Assembly: GCF_011250565.1 (NCBI RefSeq) | Contig: NZ_JAANMS010000026.1 | Span: forward strand, 1-60,854 | DNA length: 60,854 nucleotides | Direction of reading: 5' to 3' | From: Nocardioides sp. IC4_145 | Lineage (GTDB): Bacteria; Actinomycetota; Actinomycetes; Propionibacteriales; Nocardioidaceae | Shown here: positions 24,577 to 32,882 of the stretch, one piece after another | How positions within the stretch are numbered: the stretch's first letter is position 1 | How the letters are laid out: every line of letters begins with the position of its first letter | Program-made: the position numbers and the translations under genes | Notes under the pieces: model-generated | Databases searched by the model: none | What the model saw: only the letters and a program-made list of their open reading frames with translations | Told to the model about the DNA's origin: nothing

Positions 24577-26445
24577 GTGGAGATCGCCCTGCTGCTGTGC
24601 GGCATCGCCGTGGCGGTCCTCGTGGGGACGTCGGTCGCCGAGAAGGTCCGCGTCCCCGCCCCGCTGCTGCTGACCGCGCTGGGTGTCGCGGGGTCCTACC
24701 TCCCGCACGTGCCGCAGGTCCACCTCGAGAGCGAGGTGGTGCTGCTGGGGCTCCTGCCGCCGCTGCTGTACGCCGCGGCGCAGCAGACGTCCCTGGTCGA
24801 CTTCAACGCCAACCGGCGACCGATCCTGCTGCTCTCGGTCGGCCTCGTGGTCTTCACCGCCGCCGGGGTCGGCGCCGCCGCGAAGCTGGTGCTGCCCGAC
24901 CTGCCGTGGGCCGTCGCCCTCGCGCTGGGCGCCGTCGTCGCCCCGCCGGACGCCGTCGCCGCCACGGCGATCGGCCGGCGGATAGGCCTGCCGCGCCGGA
25001 TCGTCACGATCCTCGAGGGCGAGTCGCTGCTCAACGACGCGACCGCGCTGGTCGCGCTGCGCACGGCGATCGCGGTCGCGGCCGGCACCGGGCTCGACGC
25101 GTGGGGGATCACCCTCGACTTCGTGCTCGCCGCGGGCGGCGGGCTGCTGGTCGGCGTCGTGCTGTTCCTCGTCGTCGCGAAGGTGCGGCGGCTGGTGACC
25201 GACCCGGTGATCGACAGCGCGATGTCGCTGGTGGTGCCGTTCGTGGCGTACCTGACCGCCGAGGAGCTGCACGCCTCCGGCGTCCTCGCGGTCGTCGTCG
25301 CGGGGCTCCTGCTGGCGCACAAGGCGCCGGTGCTGCAGAGCGCCCAGTCGCGGATCACCGAGCGGCTCAACTGGCGCACGATCGCGTTCGTCCTGGAGAA
25401 CACCGTCTTCCTGCTCATCGGCCTCCAGGCGTGGTGGATCGTCGAGGGCGCCCTGGACAGCCCCATCGGCCTCGGCCGCATCGCGGCGCTGTGCCTGGTG
25501 GTCCTGGTCGCGGTCGTGGTGCTGCGGCTGGTGTGGGTCTTCCCGACCCGCTACGTGCTGGTGCGGCCCGGGCCGGACCCCGACACCGGCCGCCCGCCGC
25601 CGTGGACCTACACGTTCATCCTCGGCTGGGCCGGCATGCGCGGCGTGGTCACGCTGGCGGCGGCGTTCGTGCTGCCCGAGGACACGCCGTACCGCGAGGT
25701 GCTGCTGCTCGCCGCCTTCGCCGTCGTCGCCGGCACGCTGTTCCTGCAGGGGCTGACCCTGCCTTGGCTCGCCCGTCGCCTGCGCGTGCCCGCCCCGGAC
25801 CCGGCCGAGGACGCGCTCGCCCGCGCGACGCTGCTGCAGCAGGCGTCCAAGGCGGCGTTCGAGGAGCTGGACCAGCAGGAGCACGACGACCCGCACGGCG
25901 TCGTCGACCTCATCCGGCAGCGGGTGGACCAGCGGAACTTCGCCGCCTGGGAGCGGCTCGGCACCGCACCCGACGTGGAGAGCCCGAGCGACCTCTACGC
26001 GCGGGTGCGGATGGCGATGCTCGCTGCCGAGCGGCGCCGGGTGCTCGAGATCCGGGGGTCCGGCTCGACGCCGTCCGACGTGGTGGCGGACGTGCTCGCG
26101 ATGCTGGACGTCGAGGAGTCCATGCTCACCGTCGCCAGCGAGGAGCGGGCCGAGCTCCGCGTCGTCCAGCGCGAGGCACGGCAGACGGGCGAGCGCTGCG
26201 CGGACCTCGAGGAGCACGCCGCCGTCGACACCGTCGAGGACCCGGCCTGCACGGACTGCCTCGCCGAGGGGACCCGCTGGGTCGCGCTGCGCCAGTGCCT
26301 GACCTGTGGGCACGTCGGGTGCTGCGACTCCTCGCCGCAGCAGCACGCGACCGGCCACTTCCACGACACCACCCACCCGGTCGTGCAGTCCGCCGAGCCG
26401 GGCGAGGACTGGCGCTGGTGCTACGTGCACCACACGACCGCGTGA
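24577..26445 (+). CDS. NhaP/CPA1-type Na+/H+ antiporter with C-terminal UBP-type zinc finger
   Basis: This 622-aa protein has about 12 membrane segments (1-400). CPA1 motifs include ALGAVVAPPDAVAATAIGRRIGLP, ILEGESLLNDATALV and LGWAGMRGVVTLAAAFVLP. It should exchange protons for Na+ or K+. A helical cytoplasmic linker (about 415-540) follows. The last 80 residues have the Cys/His pattern of a UBP-type zinc finger (CADLEEH, CTDCLAEG, CLTCGHVGCCDSS, HATGHFHDTTHPVV). In eukaryotes that finger binds ubiquitin C-termini; the bacterial role is unknown. The GTG at 24577 follows a leaderless-type -10 box. Confidence 0.9.
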   Translation: MEIALLLCGIAVAVLVGTSVAEKVRVPAPLLLTALGVAGSYLPHVPQVHLESEVVLLGLLPPLLYAAAQQTSLVDFNANRRPILLLSVGLVVFTAAGVGAAAKLVLPDLPWAVALALGAVVAPPDAVAATAIGRRIGLPRRIVTILEGESLLNDATALVALRTAIAVAAGTGLDAWGITLDFVLAAGGGLLVGVVLFLVVAKVRRLVTDPVIDSAMSLVVPFVAYLTAEELHASGVLAVVVAGLLLAHKAPVLQSAQSRITERLNWRTIAFVLENTVFLLIGLQAWWIVEGALDSPIGLGRIAALCLVVLVAVVVLRLVWVFPTRYVLVRPGPDPDTGRPPPWTYTFILGWAGMRGVVTLAAAFVLPEDTPYREVLLLAAFAVVAGTLFLQGLTLPWLARRLRVPAPDPAEDALARATLLQQASKAAFEELDQQEHDDPHGVVDLIRQRVDQRNFAAWERLGTAPDVESPSDLYARVRMAMLAAERRRVLEIRGSGSTPSDVVADVLAMLDVEESMLTVASEERAELRVVQREARQTGERCADLEEHAAVDTVEDPACTDCLAEGTRWVALRQCLTCGHVGCCDSSPQQHATGHFHDTTHPVVQSAEPGEDWRWCYVHHTTA

Positions 26446-26457
26446 TGGGACACGGCG

Positions 26458-26476
26458 CGAGGTGAGGCTAGCCTTA
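26458..26476 (+). promoter_or_regulatory. IdeR/DtxR-type iron box of the ferric ABC transporter
   Basis: CGAGGTGAGGCTAGCCTTA matches 14 of 19 bases of the DtxR/IdeR consensus TTAGGTTAGGCTAACCTAA, including the palindromic core. A -10-like TAGCCT (26469-26474) lies within it, so bound regulator would block transcription when iron is plentiful. Confidence 0.75.
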
Positions 26477-26515
26477 CTCCGCTCTCTGCCCGTCTCCTGC
26501 TCCCGAGGACCACCC

Positions 26516-27529
26516 ATGCGCCGTCCGTTCGTCCTGCTCGCCGCCCTGCCGCTGCTCGCCACCTCCGCCTGCGGCTTCCTCGGCTCCGACGAGGAGGCCG
26601 ACATCCAGGTCTACTCCGCCCGGCACTACGACCTCGAGCAGGCCTTCGAAGGCTTCACCGAGGAGACCGGGCTGACGGTGGAGTTCCTCAACGGCGACGA
26701 CGACGAGCTGCTCGAGCGGCTCAAGGCCGAAGGGGAGGACACCCCGGCCGACGTCTTCATCACCGTCGACGCGGGCATGCTGTGGAACGCCGCCGAGCAG
26801 GGCCAGCTCGCCACGATGGACTCCCCGGTCCTCGAGGAGGCCGTGCCGGCGGACCTGCGCGACCCCGAGGGCCGCTGGGCGGGCCTGGCGATGCGGGCCC
26901 GGACCGTCGTCTACGACCCCGAGGCGGTCGACCCCTCCGAGCTCGACCCCACCGACACCTACGCGGCGCTCGGCGACCCCCGCTGGCGGGGCCGCGTCTG
27001 CATGCGCGACGAGACCGCGTCCTACACCCAGTCGCTGGTGGCGAGCCTGATCGACCTCCACGGGCGCGAGCGGGCCCAGGAGATCGTCGAGAGCTGGGTC
27101 GCCAACGACGTGCAGATCATGAGCAACGACGTCGAGCTCCTCGAGACGATCGACGCCGGGGGCTGCGACCTCGGCATCAGCAACCACTACTACCTCGCCC
27201 GGATGCTCGAGGAGGACCCGGACTTCGGCGTCGCGCTGTACTGGGCCAGCCAGGAGGGCGAGGGCGTCCACGTGAACATCTCCGGGGCCGGGGTCGTCGA
27301 GGGCTCCGACGCGCCGGAGGACGCGCAGCGGCTGATCGAGTGGCTCGCCACGGACGGCCAGAGCCAGTTCGTGGACGGCAACCACGAGTTCCCGGTCAAC
27401 CCCGACGTCGAGCCGGAGGAGCTCATCGCGGGGTTCGGTGACTTCGAGCGGATGCCGGTCGACGCGGCGGCGTACGGCTCGCTCAACGCGGAGGCCGTCG
27501 AGGTGCTCGACGAAGCCGGCTACCGGTGA
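26516..27529 (+). CDS. ferric iron ABC transporter substrate-binding lipoprotein (FbpA-like)
   Basis: This 337-aa protein has a signal peptide with a lipobox (PLLATSAC), then a periplasmic-binding fold of the iron family. It begins IQVYSARHYDLEQAFEGFTEETG and continues ADVFITVDAG, with RTVVYDPEAV and ISNHYYLARML, whose tyrosine pair is typical of Fe3+ binding. It would capture iron outside the membrane for the permease and ATPase that follow with 4-nt overlaps. An iron box precedes it and a GAGGA ribosome site lies before the ATG. Confidence 0.9.
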   Translation: MRRPFVLLAALPLLATSACGFLGSDEEADIQVYSARHYDLEQAFEGFTEETGLTVEFLNGDDDELLERLKAEGEDTPADVFITVDAGMLWNAAEQGQLATMDSPVLEEAVPADLRDPEGRWAGLAMRARTVVYDPEAVDPSELDPTDTYAALGDPRWRGRVCMRDETASYTQSLVASLIDLHGRERAQEIVESWVANDVQIMSNDVELLETIDAGGCDLGISNHYYLARMLEEDPDFGVALYWASQEGEGVHVNISGAGVVEGSDAPEDAQRLIEWLATDGQSQFVDGNHEFPVNPDVEPEELIAGFGDFERMPVDAAAYGSLNAEAVEVLDEAGYR

Positions 27530-29193
27530 CCGTGCTCCTGGCCCGCCGCGTCGGCGGGGCAGGGCGACCGGGCTGGTCGTTGCTCGTCCTCCTGGTCGCA
27601 GCGGCGGTCGCGAGCCCCGTGGCCGGCGTCTCGGGCTACGCCGTCGCGCAGGGCGGCGTGCGGGCCCCCAGCGGCACCGGCGCGATGATCGTGACGACCG
27701 CCGTCCTGCTCGGCCTCGTCGCGGCCGGCACGGCCGTGCTCGGGACCGGGCTGGCGTGGCTGGTCACCGCCTACGACTTCCCGCTGCGGCGCACCCTGGG
27801 CTGGCTGCTGGTGCTCCCGCTCGCGATGCCGGCCTACATCCTCGGCTTCGTCTACCTCTCCACGTTCGACTACGCCGGGCCGGTGCAGAGCTGGCTGCGG
27901 TCGGTCCTCGGCGATGACCTCGGGATCGGTGTGAGCGGGATACCGGTCCGGTCGATCGGTGGCGCCGCGGTGGTGCTGGTGCTCACGCTCTACCCCTACG
28001 TCTACCTGATGACGCGGGCGGCGCTCGCCGAGACCGCGCCGACCGCGCACGACGCGGCCCGGAGCTTGGGCGCCGGCCCGGGCCGAGCCTTCCGGACCGT
28101 GCTGCTCCCGCTGGTCAGGCCGTCGCTGGCCGCCGGCCTGGCCCTGGTGATGATGGAGACGCTGACCGACTTCGCCACCGTGCAGTACTTCGGCGTGCGC
28201 ACGCTCTCGGTGGGGGTCTACCTCGCGTGGAAGGGGTCCTTCGACGTCGGCTCGGCGATCGCGGTGGCGGTCCTGGTCCTCGTCGCGGCCGTCGTGGTGC
28301 TTGCTGTGGAGCGGCTGCTGCGTGGGCGCGCCCGCTACTCCCAGCGAGGAGGGCGCGGACGCGGCCTCGCCCAGCGGCGGCTCACCGGCTTCCGCGCGGC
28401 AGCGGCGACCGGGACCGCGCTGCTGGTGGTCGCGCTCGCGTTCGGCCTGCCGGTCCTCCGCCTCGGCGTCTGGGCGGCGACGGCCCTGGCGGACGACCCC
28501 GGCGCGGTGGTCGACGAGCGGTTCGTCGACCACCTCGGCTCGAGCGTCTCCGTGGCGGCCGTCGTCGCCGGCACGTGCGTGCTGGTGTCCCTGCTCATGG
28601 CGCACGCGTTGCGGCTGGGCGGCGGGCGGGTGGTGCGCGGCGCCGCGCAGGTCACGACGTTCGGGTACGCGGTGCCGGGCGCGGTGGTGGGCATCGGTGT
28701 GCTGGTCGTGTTCCAGGCCGCCGACGACGCTCTCGTGGCGCTCGGCGCGGAGGGCGGGACCGGGCTGCTCGCGACCGGCTCGGTCCTCGGCGTCCTGGCG
28801 GCGTACGTCGTCCGCTTCACCGGTCCGGCCTACCAGGCCGTCGACGCGAGCTTCTCGCGCGTCCCGCCCACGGTCACCCAGTCCGCCCTTGCCCTGGGCG
28901 CCGGGCCGATCCGGCTGCTCAGCCGGGTGCACCTCCCGCTGGTGCGCCCGGGCGTGGCGGTGGCGTTCACGCTGGTGGTGGTGGACGCCGTCAAGGAGCT
29001 GCCGCTGGTGCTGCTCCTGCGGCCGTTCGGGTTCACGACGCTGTCGGTGTGGGTCTACGAGCTGGCCTCGGAGAACTTCTGGGAGCGGGCGGCCCTGCCC
29101 GCCCTGCTGATCGTGGCCCTGGCGCTGGTGCCGGTGGCCCTGCTGAACCGGTCCGCGCGCCCGGTCGACCCGATGGCGCGGGTGGGCGGATGA
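27526..29193 (+). CDS. ferric iron ABC transporter permease (FbpB-like)
   Basis: This 555-aa membrane protein has two repeated permease halves, each with an ATPase-docking EAA-like loop (ARSLGAGPGRAFRTVLLPLVRP and ALALGAGPIRLLSRVHLPLVRP). This double layout is typical of FbpB/AfuB iron permeases. The GTG at 27526 overlaps the binding-protein gene by 4 nt. Confidence 0.92.
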   Translation: MTVLLARRVGGAGRPGWSLLVLLVAAAVASPVAGVSGYAVAQGGVRAPSGTGAMIVTTAVLLGLVAAGTAVLGTGLAWLVTAYDFPLRRTLGWLLVLPLAMPAYILGFVYLSTFDYAGPVQSWLRSVLGDDLGIGVSGIPVRSIGGAAVVLVLTLYPYVYLMTRAALAETAPTAHDAARSLGAGPGRAFRTVLLPLVRPSLAAGLALVMMETLTDFATVQYFGVRTLSVGVYLAWKGSFDVGSAIAVAVLVLVAAVVVLAVERLLRGRARYSQRGGRGRGLAQRRLTGFRAAAATGTALLVVALAFGLPVLRLGVWAATALADDPGAVVDERFVDHLGSSVSVAAVVAGTCVLVSLLMAHALRLGGGRVVRGAAQVTTFGYAVPGAVVGIGVLVVFQAADDALVALGAEGGTGLLATGSVLGVLAAYVVRFTGPAYQAVDASFSRVPPTVTQSALALGAGPIRLLSRVHLPLVRPGVAVAFTLVVVDAVKELPLVLLLRPFGFTTLSVWVYELASENFWERAALPALLIVALALVPVALLNRSARPVDPMARVGG

Positions 29194-30284
29194 GCGCCCC
29201 GGGCGCCGGCGCTGCGCTGCGACTCGAGGGCGTCGACAAGCACTACGGCCGCGTGCACGCCGTGCGGGCGCTGGACCTGTCGCTCGCACCCGGGGAGGTG
29301 CTGACCGTCATCGGGCCGTCGGGCTGCGGCAAGTCGAGCCTGCTGCGCCTGGTGGCCGGGCTCGAGCGGCCCGACGCGGGACGGGTGAGCGTGGGCGGCG
29401 TGGTCGTGGCCGAGCAGCGGCGGTTCGTGCCTCCGGAGGCCCGCCACGTGGGGCTGGTGTTCCAGGATCACGCCCTCTTCCCGCACCTCGATGTCGGCCG
29501 CAACGTGGCCTTCGGCCTCGCCGGTCTGCCGCGCGCGGAGCGCGCGGCACGCGTCGCCGAGGCGCTCGCGCTGGTCGGGCTGGGCCACCTGGCCGGGCGG
29601 CACCCGCACGAGCTGTCCGGCGGCGAGCAGCAGCGCGTCGCGCTGGCGCGCGCGCTGGCCCCGCGCCCGGCGGTGGTCCTGCTCGACGAGCCGTTCTCCA
29701 GCCTCGACGAGAACCTGCGCGCCCAGGTCCGCGGCGACACCCTGGCCGCCCTGCGCGGGACCGGCAGCGCAGCCGTGGTGGTCACCCACGACCAGGCCGA
29801 GGCGCTGTCCATGGCCGACCGGCTGGCGGTGATGCGTGCCGGCGTCGTGGAGCAGGTCGGCTCACCGGCCGAGGTCTACGAACGCCCGGTGAACCGGTTC
29901 GTCGCGACGTTCATGGGGGAAGCCGACTTCCTGCCCGCCCACGTCCACGACGCGCTCCTCACCTCCGAGATCGGTGTGGTCTCGACCGTGCCTGGCTGGG
30001 GCGGGGTCGACCTCGACGTGGAGGTCATGCTGCGGCCGCACGAGGTGGCGCTCGGCGTCGACCCGACCTCGACCAGCCGGGTCGAGCGCACGGAGTACCA
30101 CGGGGGGTTCGTGCTGCACCACGTGCGGCTCGCGTCCGGGCGCGTGCTGCGCTCCTGGCAGCAGCACGGGGTGCGTCACCCGGTGGGCACGCCGGTCGCC
30201 GTCAGCGTGGTCCCCGGCGCCCGGCCGGTGCTGCTGTCCGGCGACGTCGCGATGACCGAGCCGCCCCCGGGCGCGGTGCGCTGA
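29190..30284 (+). CDS. ferric iron ABC transporter ATP-binding protein (FbpC-like)
   Basis: This 364-aa ATPase has Walker A GPSGCGKSS, Q-loop VFQDHALFPHL, signature LSGGEQQRVALARAL, Walker B VVLLDEPFSSLD and switch histidine VVTHDQ. A C-terminal TOBE-like regulatory domain starts near residue 245. Its final 109 nt overlap the 3' end of the convergent fusion gene at 30176, so the two messages are antisense there. Confidence 0.92.
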   Translation: MSAPGAGAALRLEGVDKHYGRVHAVRALDLSLAPGEVLTVIGPSGCGKSSLLRLVAGLERPDAGRVSVGGVVVAEQRRFVPPEARHVGLVFQDHALFPHLDVGRNVAFGLAGLPRAERAARVAEALALVGLGHLAGRHPHELSGGEQQRVALARALAPRPAVVLLDEPFSSLDENLRAQVRGDTLAALRGTGSAAVVVTHDQAEALSMADRLAVMRAGVVEQVGSPAEVYERPVNRFVATFMGEADFLPAHVHDALLTSEIGVVSTVPGWGGVDLDVEVMLRPHEVALGVDPTSTSRVERTEYHGGFVLHHVRLASGRVLRSWQQHGVRHPVGTPVAVSVVPGARPVLLSGDVAMTEPPPGAVR

Positions 30285-32827
30285 GGCTCCGGCCGCCAGG
30301 GCGCACACAGACCGCCTCGCACCCGGCCGGCCGCGGCGGTCGCTGCCGTCCAGGCGTGCTGCGCCGCGATCCCGACCGCCAGAGACGCCAGCAGGGCCAG
30401 GACGGGCCACCGGTCCTCGAGGTGGGGGTAGACCTGCCAGTGGGTCAGGTAGGTCCACAGCGACGCGCCGGCCACGGTGCCGCACGCGCGGCCCACCGCG
30501 GACGGCAGGCGCACGGTCGGCACCCACACCAGGACGAGCAGGCCGACCACGACCGCCGCCTCGCGGGCGGGGTCGCCGAAGAACCCGGGCACCGTGGACG
30601 CCAGCAGCAGCGAGAGGACCGCCCGGTGCTGCCAGGAGGTCGCGCGGGCCGCCGCCCAGCCCAGGGCGACCAGCCACACCACGACGTGCGCGCGGTGGAT
30701 CTCGTCACCACCACGCAGGGAGACCAGGTCGTAGCGGGTCGTCAGCGCCCCGACGGCGACCGCGACCGGGAACCAGAACGGCCAGCGCCGCTCGAGCCGG
30801 TGCACCCCCGGCAGCGCGACGAGGACGGCCGTGGCGAGCAGGACGGCGACGACCGCCTCGACGAACCACAGGTGCCACGCCGGCTCGGACCACGACCGCG
30901 GTCCGGCGACGCCGTTGAGGAGCAGAGCGGTGCGCCACGGGTAGGCACCGGCCACGATCGTCATGGTGCCGACCCAGACCACCGTCGGCACGGCGATCCG
31001 GGCCGCGCTGCGCAGGAGCCTTCGGGCGCGCTCGGACGCGGAGGTGCCGGTGAGGTGGAACCGGGCGAGGTTGAAGCCGACGAGTCCCAGCAGCAGGTGA
31101 GCTCCGCCGGTCAGGTCGAGGAGGTTGCCGTGGGTGGCGACGATCGCGGTGATCGCCAGCGCCCTGAGCAGCACGCCGGTCTCGACCGACCGGTTGCGCG
31201 GTCGCGGCCGTCGTGCGGCGTCGCCGTCGCGGCGCAGCGCCTCCAGCTCGCCGACGGGACGCGCGTGCCAGCCGGCCGGCAGCGAGCCCAGCAGCTCCTC
31301 CAGGCGCACCGTCATCTCGACGTACGACAGCGAGTCGCCACCGAGGGAGGCGAAGGTGTCGTCGTCGTCGACCCGCTCGGCACCCAGCACCAGTGCGAAG
31401 GTGCCGCGGACGTCCTCGGGCGCCGGCGGCCGGGCGTCCGCCGCGAGCGCCAGGACGGCGCGGGCGTCGGGCTTGCCGGTGGCCAGCCGCGGGAGCTCGG
31501 GGACGACGACGACCCGGACGGCCGACGGCGGCAGCGACGTGATCGCCCGCGCCCTCGCGCCGACCCGCGCCTCGAGCCGTCGGTCCTGCCCGGGTCGTCC
31601 CGACCGCGCGGACGGCTGCACGGCGACCACGAGCCGCTCGTCGTCGGAGGCGCAGCTGGCCACCAGCCCGTCGTCGGCGAGCAGGTGGTCCACCCGGTCG
31701 AGGTCGACGCGCAAGCCGTAGACCTTGGCGAACCTCGCGGCCCGTCCGACGACCTCGACCAGCCCTGCGTCGTCGAGGCGGGCGAGGTCGCCGGTGCGGA
31801 GCTCGGCCACCTCGCGCGGCCGCGCCAGGTCGGCCGGGGAGGTGGCGTACCCGAGCATCACGTTGGGGCCCGCGTAGACGAGCTCCCCGACCCCGGTCGA
31901 CGGGTCCGGCGCGTCGATGCGCAGGCGACCACCGGGCACGGCGACGCCGACGGCACTCGGGTGCTCCGAGGCCAGGTCGGGTGGGAGGTACGCCATCCGG
32001 GCGGTGGCCTCGGTCTGCCCGTACATCACGAACAGGTCGAACCCCTGGCGTTGGCCGAGCTCGGCGTACCGGCACACCCGCTCGGGCGCCATCCGACCGC
32101 CGGCCTGGGTGAGGTACCGCAGGGACGGCAGCGCCTCGGCGCCGAACCCCACCCGGTCGAGCAGCTCGAAGGTGTGCGGCACCCCCGAGAGCGAGGTGAC
32201 CCGCTGCTCGCGCACGAGGTCCCAGAAGCAGGCGTCGACCACGGAGAGCGACGTCAGCACGATCCGGGCGCCGCGGACCAGGTGGCTGTGCAGGACCGAG
32301 AGGCCGTAGCAGTAGTGCAGGGGCAGCGTCGTCACGGCCACGTCGCTGTCGCGGACCGAGAGGTACTCCGCGATCGCCTCGGCGTTGGCCTGCACGCCCT
32401 CGGCGCCCAGCCGCACCAGCCGCGGGGAGCCGGTGGTCCCGGAGGTGGACAGCAGCAGCGCGAGGTCGGGGTGCAGGTCGTGCGCGCTGCCCTCGCGGCG
32501 TTCCTCGACCCGGCCGCCGCGCACCACGACGTCGGGGTCGTAGGCCGCCACGAGCTCCGCCACGGACTCGTCCCGGTCCGCGGTCAGCAGGACGACGTGG
32601 CCGACCGCCAGCGCTCCCAGGTGGGCCACCACGGTGCCCAGGTCGTTGCCGGCCGCCACCAGGACCAGCCGGCGGGTCCGGCCGAGGGTCCGGCCGACCT
32701 CGTCGACGCGCGCCGCCAGCGCGGCGTAGCTCAGGACGCGGGTGCCCTCGACGAGCGCCGGACGGTCGCCGAACCGGGCGAGGTCGGTCGCGAGGGCGAC
32801 CCGTCGTGTCTGAGGACGGGGGAGCAC
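30176..32827 (-). CDS. adenylation - carrier - membrane acyltransferase-3 fusion protein, iron-box controlled
   Basis: This 883-aa protein has three parts. Residues 10-465 are an adenylation domain: LLLSTSGTTGSPRLV (A3), MYGQTEATARM (A5), RTGDLARLD (A7), catalytic Lys452 in LATGKPD. Residues 465-530 are a carrier domain with the phosphopantetheine serine Ser499 in LGGDSLSYVEM. From about 550 to the end it is a multi-span acyltransferase-3-type membrane domain with the R-x10-H pattern (Arg555, His566 in LLRALAITAIVATHG). One chain could therefore activate an acid, hold it as a thioester and pass it on at or across the membrane. The leaderless GTG at 32827 lies behind an IdeR-type box, and a ferric transporter converges on it, suggesting a siderophore or iron-stress role. 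Substrate and acceptor are unknown. Confidence 0.85.
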   Translation of the reverse strand: MLPRPQTRRVALATDLARFGDRPALVEGTRVLSYAALAARVDEVGRTLGRTRRLVLVAAGNDLGTVVAHLGALAVGHVVLLTADRDESVAELVAAYDPDVVVRGGRVEERREGSAHDLHPDLALLLSTSGTTGSPRLVRLGAEGVQANAEAIAEYLSVRDSDVAVTTLPLHYCYGLSVLHSHLVRGARIVLTSLSVVDACFWDLVREQRVTSLSGVPHTFELLDRVGFGAEALPSLRYLTQAGGRMAPERVCRYAELGQRQGFDLFVMYGQTEATARMAYLPPDLASEHPSAVGVAVPGGRLRIDAPDPSTGVGELVYAGPNVMLGYATSPADLARPREVAELRTGDLARLDDAGLVEVVGRAARFAKVYGLRVDLDRVDHLLADDGLVASCASDDERLVVAVQPSARSGRPGQDRRLEARVGARARAITSLPPSAVRVVVVPELPRLATGKPDARAVLALAADARPPAPEDVRGTFALVLGAERVDDDDTFASLGGDSLSYVEMTVRLEELLGSLPAGWHARPVGELEALRRDGDAARRPRPRNRSVETGVLLRALAITAIVATHGNLLDLTGGAHLLLGLVGFNLARFHLTGTSASERARRLLRSAARIAVPTVVWVGTMTIVAGAYPWRTALLLNGVAGPRSWSEPAWHLWFVEAVVAVLLATAVLVALPGVHRLERRWPFWFPVAVAVGALTTRYDLVSLRGGDEIHRAHVVVWLVALGWAAARATSWQHRAVLSLLLASTVPGFFGDPAREAAVVVGLLVLVWVPTVRLPSAVGRACGTVAGASLWTYLTHWQVYPHLEDRWPVLALLASLAVGIAAQHAWTAATAAAGRVRGGLCAPWRPEPQRTAPGGGSVIATSPDSSTGRAPGTTLTATGVPTG

Positions 32828-32833
32828 CTGCTG

Positions 32834-32855
32834 AGGATAGGCGACCCTAACCTCG
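32834..32855 (-). promoter_or_regulatory. IdeR/DtxR-type box with -10 box of the fusion gene
   Basis: On the minus strand, CGAGGTTAGGGTCGCCTAT (32855-32837) matches 13 of 19 bases of the DtxR/IdeR consensus. It overlaps a TATCCT -10 box (32839-32834) that ends 6 nt before the GTG start. Iron repression of this gene is therefore likely. Confidence 0.65.
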
Positions 32856-32882
32856 CTGTGGGCATCGTCCGAGACGGCGATC

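Noticed and set aside
22876..26604. Very long open frame (over 1,200 codons) on the minus strand
   Set aside because: It runs antisense through menD and the antiporter gene, is rich in His/Arg/Asp repeats and has no recognisable domain. It is a high-GC shadow frame.
27520..29289. 589-codon minus-strand frame across the ferric permease gene
   Set aside because: His/Arg/Gln-rich composition and no domain; the plus strand encodes a clear two-half permease.
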